From Thermohalobaculum sp035512995 (GTDB lineage: Bacteria; Pseudomonadota; Alphaproteobacteria; Rhodobacterales; Rhodobacteraceae): a DNA stretch of 9,911 bases. Where the stretch lies: assembly GCA_035512995.1 (NCBI GenBank), contig DATKCY010000102.1:1-9911 (forward strand). The letters are read 5' to 3'. Below the pieces are notes generated by a model. The model saw nothing but the letters and a program-made list of their open reading frames with translations. It did no database searches and had not been told where the DNA came from. Both the position numbers and the translations under genes were made by a program. Of the stretch, positions 6,500 to 9,911 are shown piece after piece (the first letter of the stretch is position 1; the number at the start of each line of letters is the position of its first letter).

Positions 6500-7239
6500 C
6501 GCCAGTCCCCGAGCGTCGCCTGCCAGAGCGCCAGCGCCGCGACGGCGGCGGTGTCGGCGCGGAGGACGCGGGGGCCGAGCGAGGCCGCGTGGGCGAAGGG
6601 GAGCGCGCGAAGGCGCTCCGCCTCCTCCGGCGCGAAGCCGCCCTCGGGGCCGATCAGCACTGTCCACGGCTCGCCCTGCCCGCCCGCCGCCGCCAGCACC
6701 TCGCGGGCGGGCGGCGCCCTGCCGCTCTCGTCGCAGAACAGCAGGCGGCGCTCGGGGCCCCAATCGTCGAGCAGGAGGCCGAGCTTCACCGGCTCGACGA
6801 CCTCGGGCACCGCGAGCAGGCCGCACTGCTCGGCCGCCTCTACGGCATGGGCGCGCAGGCGGTCGGTGCGGACGCGCTCGCTGTTGGTCAGGCGCGTGAA
6901 GACGGGGACGAGCCGGCGGCACCCCATCTCGGCCGCCTTCTCGGCGACGAAGTCGGTCCGCGCCTTCTTGATCGGCGCGAACAGGAGCCAGAGGTCGGGC
7001 GGCGCAGCCTGGGCCCGGGTCTGCTCGCGGCAGGTGAGCCGGCCGCCGCTGCGCCCGCTCTCGGCCACCTCGGCCAGCCATTCGCCGTCGCGGCCGTTGA
7101 AGACGAGGAGCGGGTCGCCCGGGCTCCTCCGCATGACGTTGAACAGGTAATGCGCCTGCTCGCGGGCGAGCAGGACGGCGGTGCCGGGTCCGAGCGCCGC
7201 CTCGACGAAAAGCCTGATTTTCGGCTGTACCTGTGCCAT
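6496..7239 (-). CDS. rsmE: 16S rRNA (uracil-1498-N3)-methyltransferase RsmE
   Basis: Transfers a methyl group from S-adenosylmethionine to N3 of U1498 in 16S rRNA, acting on the assembled 30S subunit. The 247 residues match the family length. The N-terminal PUA-like domain contains AHYLFNVMRRSPGD (29-42) and VFNGRDGEW (46-54). The C-terminal SPOUT methyltransferase domain contains KKARTDFVAEKAAEMG (91-106), the AVEAAEQCG stretch (132-140), the SAM-binding IGPEGGF loop (196-202) and the knot motif LGPRVLRADTA (221-231). ATG at 7239 (MAQVQPKIRL) fits the family start; longer open reading upstream has no homology and overlaps ubiA. The Shine-Dalgarno is weak (GGA just before the ATG). The gene is divergent from ubiA, so its promoter must lie in or next to the 5' part of ubiA. 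It probably heads the minus-strand operon through glnE. Confidence 0.95.
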   Translation of the reverse strand: MAQVQPKIRLFVEAALGPGTAVLLAREQAHYLFNVMRRSPGDPLLVFNGRDGEWLAEVAESGRSGGRLTCREQTRAQAAPPDLWLLFAPIKKARTDFVAEKAAEMGCRRLVPVFTRLTNSERVRTDRLRAHAVEAAEQCGLLAVPEVVEPVKLGLLLDDWGPERRLLFCDESGRAPPAREVLAAAGGQGEPWTVLIGPEGGFAPEEAERLRALPFAHAASLGPRVLRADTAAVAALALWQATLGDWR

Positions 7240-7258
7240 GATCCGCGGCCGGTGGAAC

Positions 7259-7266
7259 GGGGGTGG
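7259..7266 (+). promoter_or_regulatory. Purine-rich putative ribosome binding site of ubiA
   Basis: GGGGGTGG ends 6 nt before the TTG at 7273 and is the best-placed ribosome site among the candidate ubiA starts (GTG 7252, TTG 7273, GTG 7318). It therefore decides the start, with moderate certainty. Confidence 0.4.
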
Positions 7267-7272
7267 TGCCGC

Positions 7273-8223
7273 TTGGGCAGGACACTGGATAGCAGCGCGC
7301 TCGACCTCGATGGAAGGGTGCAGGACGCGGTCGAGGAAAACTGGGTCGACGAGCACGCGCCGGCCTGGGCGCGGCCCTATCTGAGGCTCAGCCGCGCGGA
7401 CCGGCCGATCGGCACCTGGCTCCTGCTGATTCCCTGCTTCTGGGGCATCGCGCTGGCGATCAACGCGACCGGCTTCCGCTGGCTCGACCTGTGGCTGTTC
7501 CCGGCCTGCACGATCGGCGCCTTCCTGATGCGCGGCGCCGGCTGCACCTGGAACGACATCCAGGACCGCGAGATCGACGCCGAGGTGGCGCGCACGCGCT
7601 CGCGCCCGATCCCGTCGGGGCAGGTTCCGGTCGAGTACGCCGTGCTCTGGATGGTGGCGCAGGCGCTGGCGGCATTCCTGATCCTGATGACCTTCAACTT
7701 GGCCGCCTTCATCCTCGGGATCCTGGCGCTCGGCCCGGTCGCGGCCTACCCGTTCGCCAAGCGCTTCACCTGGTGGCCGCAGGTGTTCCTGGGGCTCGCC
7801 TTCAACTGGGGCGCGCTGCTGCTCTGGGCCGCGCATACCGGCGGCTTGAGCCTGGCGCCCGTCTATCTCTACCTCGCCGGAATCGCGTGGACGCTGCACT
7901 ACGACACGATCTACGCCCACCAGGACCGCGAGGACGACGCGCTGATCGGGGTGATGTCGACCGCGCTCCTGTTCGGCAGCGACACCCGCTGGTGGCTGTG
8001 GCTGTTCACCGGCGTCACCTTCGTCTTCGGCTTCTGCGCCTCGCTGTTCGCCGGCGGCTCCTGGTTCGGGATGATCGGCGCGGCGGCGATGGCCGGGCAC
8101 ATGGGCTGGCAGATTCTCCAGCTCGACATCGACCAGCCGGAGCGCTGCCTCGCGCTCTTCCGTTCGAACCGCCATGCCGGGCTCCTGCTGTTCGCGGGCC
8201 TGATGATCGACACGGTGCTCTGA
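7273..8223 (+). CDS. ubiA: 4-hydroxybenzoate polyprenyltransferase UbiA
   Basis: Integral inner-membrane prenyltransferase that attaches the polyprenyl chain to 4-hydroxybenzoate, the committed membrane step of ubiquinone synthesis. With the TTG start the protein has 316 residues, normal for the family. The RADRPIGTWLLLIPCFWG segment (41-58) is followed by the first Asp-rich motif NDIQDREID (94-102) with RTRSRPIPSG (108-116). The second motif is YDTIYAHQDREDD (210-222). These bind Mg-diphosphate. Multiple hydrophobic helices fill the rest. No ATG is available near the start. TTG 7273 is preferred for its RBS spacing, but GTG 7252 or GTG 7318 remain possible. Related paralogues (haem O or chlorophyll prenyltransferases) have different motif contexts. 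The start lies about 33 nt from the divergent rsmE start, and the stop overlaps the next gene by 1 nt. Confidence 0.94.
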   Translation: MGRTLDSSALDLDGRVQDAVEENWVDEHAPAWARPYLRLSRADRPIGTWLLLIPCFWGIALAINATGFRWLDLWLFPACTIGAFLMRGAGCTWNDIQDREIDAEVARTRSRPIPSGQVPVEYAVLWMVAQALAAFLILMTFNLAAFILGILALGPVAAYPFAKRFTWWPQVFLGLAFNWGALLLWAAHTGGLSLAPVYLYLAGIAWTLHYDTIYAHQDREDDALIGVMSTALLFGSDTRWWLWLFTGVTFVFGFCASLFAGGSWFGMIGAAAMAGHMGWQILQLDIDQPERCLALFRSNRHAGLLLFAGLMIDTVL

Positions 8224-8573
8224 TGAAGCGGATCGCGTGCCTGCCTCTCGCCCTCCTCTCCGCCGTCCCGACCGGCTCCGCGGCCGCGCCGAGATTCAAG
8301 ACCGCGCCCGGCACCGAGCAGACGGACGAGGGCGGCGGCTGGAGCGACTACGTGCCGATCGACACCGAAGCCGCGCCCGCATGGATGCAGGGCTCCCTCG
8401 AGTTCCTGGCCGGCAACTACGGCTACATGGGGGTCGTCGCCGTGCTGCTGATGCTGTTCCTGTTCGCCCGCGGCTCGGGCGGCAGCGAGAAGGCCGCGAG
8501 GGCCGGCAGCGGCGGCGACGACGACTTCTTCGAACCGGAGGACACGCGGAACTACCGCGGCGGCCCGCGCTAG
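8223..8573 (+). CDS. Small exported/membrane-anchored protein of unknown function (116 aa)
   Basis: No family recognised. The start ATG overlaps the ubiA stop as TGATG, so translation is probably coupled to ubiA. Residues 1-22 look like a signal peptide (MKR, hydrophobic core, then SAAAP with possible cleavage near 21-22). A polar linker (24-55) carries APAWMQGSLEFLAGNYGYMG. A single strong membrane helix lies at about 69-82 (GVVAVLLMLFLFARG). The tail is Gly/Ser- and Asp/Glu-rich (GSGGDDDFFEPED) and ends NYRGGPR. If the leader is cleaved, residues 22-66 would be periplasmic and the acidic tail cytoplasmic. It is too short and featureless for an enzyme. Its coupling to ubiA could mean a role in the membrane near quinone synthesis, but this is only context. 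Confidence 0.75.
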   Translation: MKRIACLPLALLSAVPTGSAAAPRFKTAPGTEQTDEGGGWSDYVPIDTEAAPAWMQGSLEFLAGNYGYMGVVAVLLMLFLFARGSGGSEKAARAGSGGDDDFFEPEDTRNYRGGPR

Positions 8574-8579
8574 CGCGGG
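8564..8579. terminator. 16-bp perfect palindrome across a stop codon, possible bidirectional terminator
   Basis: CCCGCGCTAGCGCGGG is perfectly self-complementary and contains the TAG stop of the 116-residue gene (8571-8573). It lies in a convergent junction of only 13 nt before the DUF3422 stop on the other strand, so one hairpin could serve both transcripts. There is no T-run after it in either direction. Confidence 0.4.
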
Positions 8580-8586
8580 TGCGCTC

Positions 8587-9903
8587 TCAGCGGTCGCGCC
8601 TGCTGACCCGGGCGCGGATGCGGCGCACGAACCACCAGACGGCGGCGATGATCGGCAGCGCGACGAGCGCGGTCACGCTCGCCGTGCTCCAGCCGGCACG
8701 CGCGGCGAGCGGGGTCAGCAGGATGCCGGCGAGGCCGACCGCATAGTAGCTGATCGCCACCACGGACAGCCCCTCGACCGTCTCCTGCAGCCTGAGCTGC
8801 AATTCGGCCCTGCGGTTCATCGACTGCAGGAGCTCCTGGTTCTGCGCCTCGACCGCGACGTTGACGCGGGTGCGCAGAAGGTCGGCCGTGCGTGCCGTCC
8901 GCGTCGCCAGGTCGTGCAGCCGCCCGCTGCTCGCGCGGCAGGTGCGCATCGCCGGGTCGAAGCGCCGCAGCATGAACTCGCGGAAGAGCTGCCGGCCGCT
9001 CAGCCGCGTCTCGCGCAGCATCTCGATCCGCTGGTTCACGATCGCCTCGTAGGCCTGGCTCGCGCCGAAGCGGAAGGCCGAGGCGGCGGTCAGCGCCTCG
9101 ATCTCGGCCGAGAGGGCGGTGAGCTTCTGCAGGACCTCGGCCTCGGCCGGCTGCTCGCTCTCGCTTGCGACCTGCCGGATCAGCTCGCCGAGCTGACGGT
9201 CGATCGCCGTAATGCGCCGCGAGGTCTCGCGGGCCAGCGGCAGCGCCATCATCGCGAGGCCGCGGTAGTTCTCGATCTCGAGCAGCCGCTGCGTCAGGCG
9301 ACCCTGGCGCTGCGGCCCGACATCGGCGTGAACGACGAGCGCGAACCGGGTGAAGCCGCTCTCGTGGATGCGGAAGTCGCCAAGCGCGATCGCCTGCGCG
9401 TCGAGAACCTGCGAGCACGCCATGCTCTCCCCGACCATGTGCCGCCTGAGCGGGCCGTCGATCAGCCGGAGCGCCTCGTCCTGGTCTCCGGCGCGGACGA
9501 GCTCGACCTGCACGGCCGCGAACAGGGCGCCCGGCGCCTCTTCGAGCCACGCGCCGGGGAGCTGGCGCGCGAGCGCGTCGTCGAACAGCCGGTCCGTCGG
9601 CCCCTCCTCGTAGAGCGAATAGGAGACGAACTCGGTGTGGCGCTCCCACTTCAGGCGGAAGCGGCCGAGATCGGCGGAGTGGTGGTTGGCGCCCGGCGCG
9701 GGATGGGCGCCGCCGTGCCGGTCGATCAGCGCCTTCAGGTGCGCGAGGTCGCCGTCCTGGTCGCGCTCGGCGGCGCTGCCCTCCGGCATGAAGGCCACCA
9801 TGACCGCCCGGCCGGGCGCCTGCATCGGCGCGAAGGGGCGCGCGTGCAGCTCCGCCGTCAGCGGATAGCGCTGGGAATGGACGCGTGCGTGCCTCTCGAT
9901 CAT
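8587..9903 (-). CDS. DUF3422 family membrane protein (438 aa)
   Basis: Member of an uncharacterised proteobacterial family; no biochemical role is known to me. The length is typical. Recognisable stretches are the N-terminal AELHARPF (17-24), the HTEFVSYSLYEE region (89-100), RIHESGFTRFALV (178-190), GRLTQRLLEIENYRGLAMMALPLARE (201-226), and the highly conserved DLLRTRVNVAVEAQNQELLQSMNRRAELQLRLQ stretch (341-373). A long helical, probably coiled-coil region spans about 226-375. Two membrane helices at about 380-399 and 407-425 are followed by a strongly basic tail (RRIRARVSRRDR). That architecture places most of the protein on the cytoplasmic side with a C-terminal hairpin anchor. ATG at 9903 is the first good start seen, 8 nt from the window edge, so a slightly earlier start outside cannot be excluded. 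It converges with the 116-residue gene. Confidence 0.93.
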   Translation of the reverse strand: MIERHARVHSQRYPLTAELHARPFAPMQAPGRAVMVAFMPEGSAAERDQDGDLAHLKALIDRHGGAHPAPGANHHSADLGRFRLKWERHTEFVSYSLYEEGPTDRLFDDALARQLPGAWLEEAPGALFAAVQVELVRAGDQDEALRLIDGPLRRHMVGESMACSQVLDAQAIALGDFRIHESGFTRFALVVHADVGPQRQGRLTQRLLEIENYRGLAMMALPLARETSRRITAIDRQLGELIRQVASESEQPAEAEVLQKLTALSAEIEALTAASAFRFGASQAYEAIVNQRIEMLRETRLSGRQLFREFMLRRFDPAMRTCRASSGRLHDLATRTARTADLLRTRVNVAVEAQNQELLQSMNRRAELQLRLQETVEGLSVVAISYYAVGLAGILLTPLAARAGWSTASVTALVALPIIAAVWWFVRRIRARVSRRDR

Positions 9904-9911
9904 GCCGGCGC

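Noticed and set aside
3062..7150. Very long open frame (1362 codons) on the plus strand opposite glnE, the membrane protein and rsmE
   Set aside because: Stop codons are rare in this frame because of G+C-rich codons on the other strand. The product has no domain-like structure and runs across three real gene boundaries.
6589..7272. Extension of the ubiA frame upstream to 6589
   Set aside because: The added part is antisense to rsmE and unlike any UbiA N-terminus.
7240..8175. Extension of the rsmE frame upstream to 8175
   Set aside because: The extra N-terminal sequence is antisense to ubiA and has no family similarity. The ATG at 7239 gives the normal RsmE length.

Overview
The window comes from a chromosome of very high G+C content, and gene content and protein similarity recalled from memory point to an alphaproteobacterium (Rhizobiales or Rhodobacterales type). 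The main clues are the divergent rsmE/ubiA pair, an alphaproteobacterial GlnE, a 575-residue plant/alphaproteobacterial-type IlvD, and a DUF3422 membrane protein. Genus cannot be fixed from this sequence alone.

Left part (1 to about 1130) looks like an accessory segment. It begins with the 3' part of an IS1-family-type DDE transposase that runs off the left edge. Two small uncharacterised genes follow, a 66-residue protein on + and a 103-residue protein with a WYL-like sequence pattern on -, whose stop codons overlap convergently by 4 nt. Hand counts give about 55-60% G+C here, with an abrupt step to about 77% after position ~1130. An AT-rich stretch resembling a mobile-element end lies at that step.

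Right part (about 1200 to 9911) is ordinary housekeeping chromosome. ilvD (+, branched-chain amino acid synthesis) converges on a minus-strand block that reads rsmE, then a 177-residue membrane protein, then glnE. rsmE methylates 16S rRNA and glnE adenylylates/deadenylylates glutamine synthetase. The rsmE/membrane-protein junction is a 4-nt GTGA overlap and glnE follows 45 nt later, so the three are probably co-transcribed. rsmE is divergent from ubiA (4-hydroxybenzoate polyprenyltransferase, ubiquinone synthesis) with only about 33 nt between the starts. ubiA is followed, through a 1-nt TGATG overlap, by a small exported or membrane-anchored protein of unknown function. That gene converges on a minus-strand DUF3422 gene that starts 8 nt inside the right edge.

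No tRNA, rRNA, CRISPR array or known defence system was recognised. No stretch longer than 300 bases lacks a gene. The least-understood parts are the three small unknown genes, the 177-residue membrane protein and the composition boundary near 1130.
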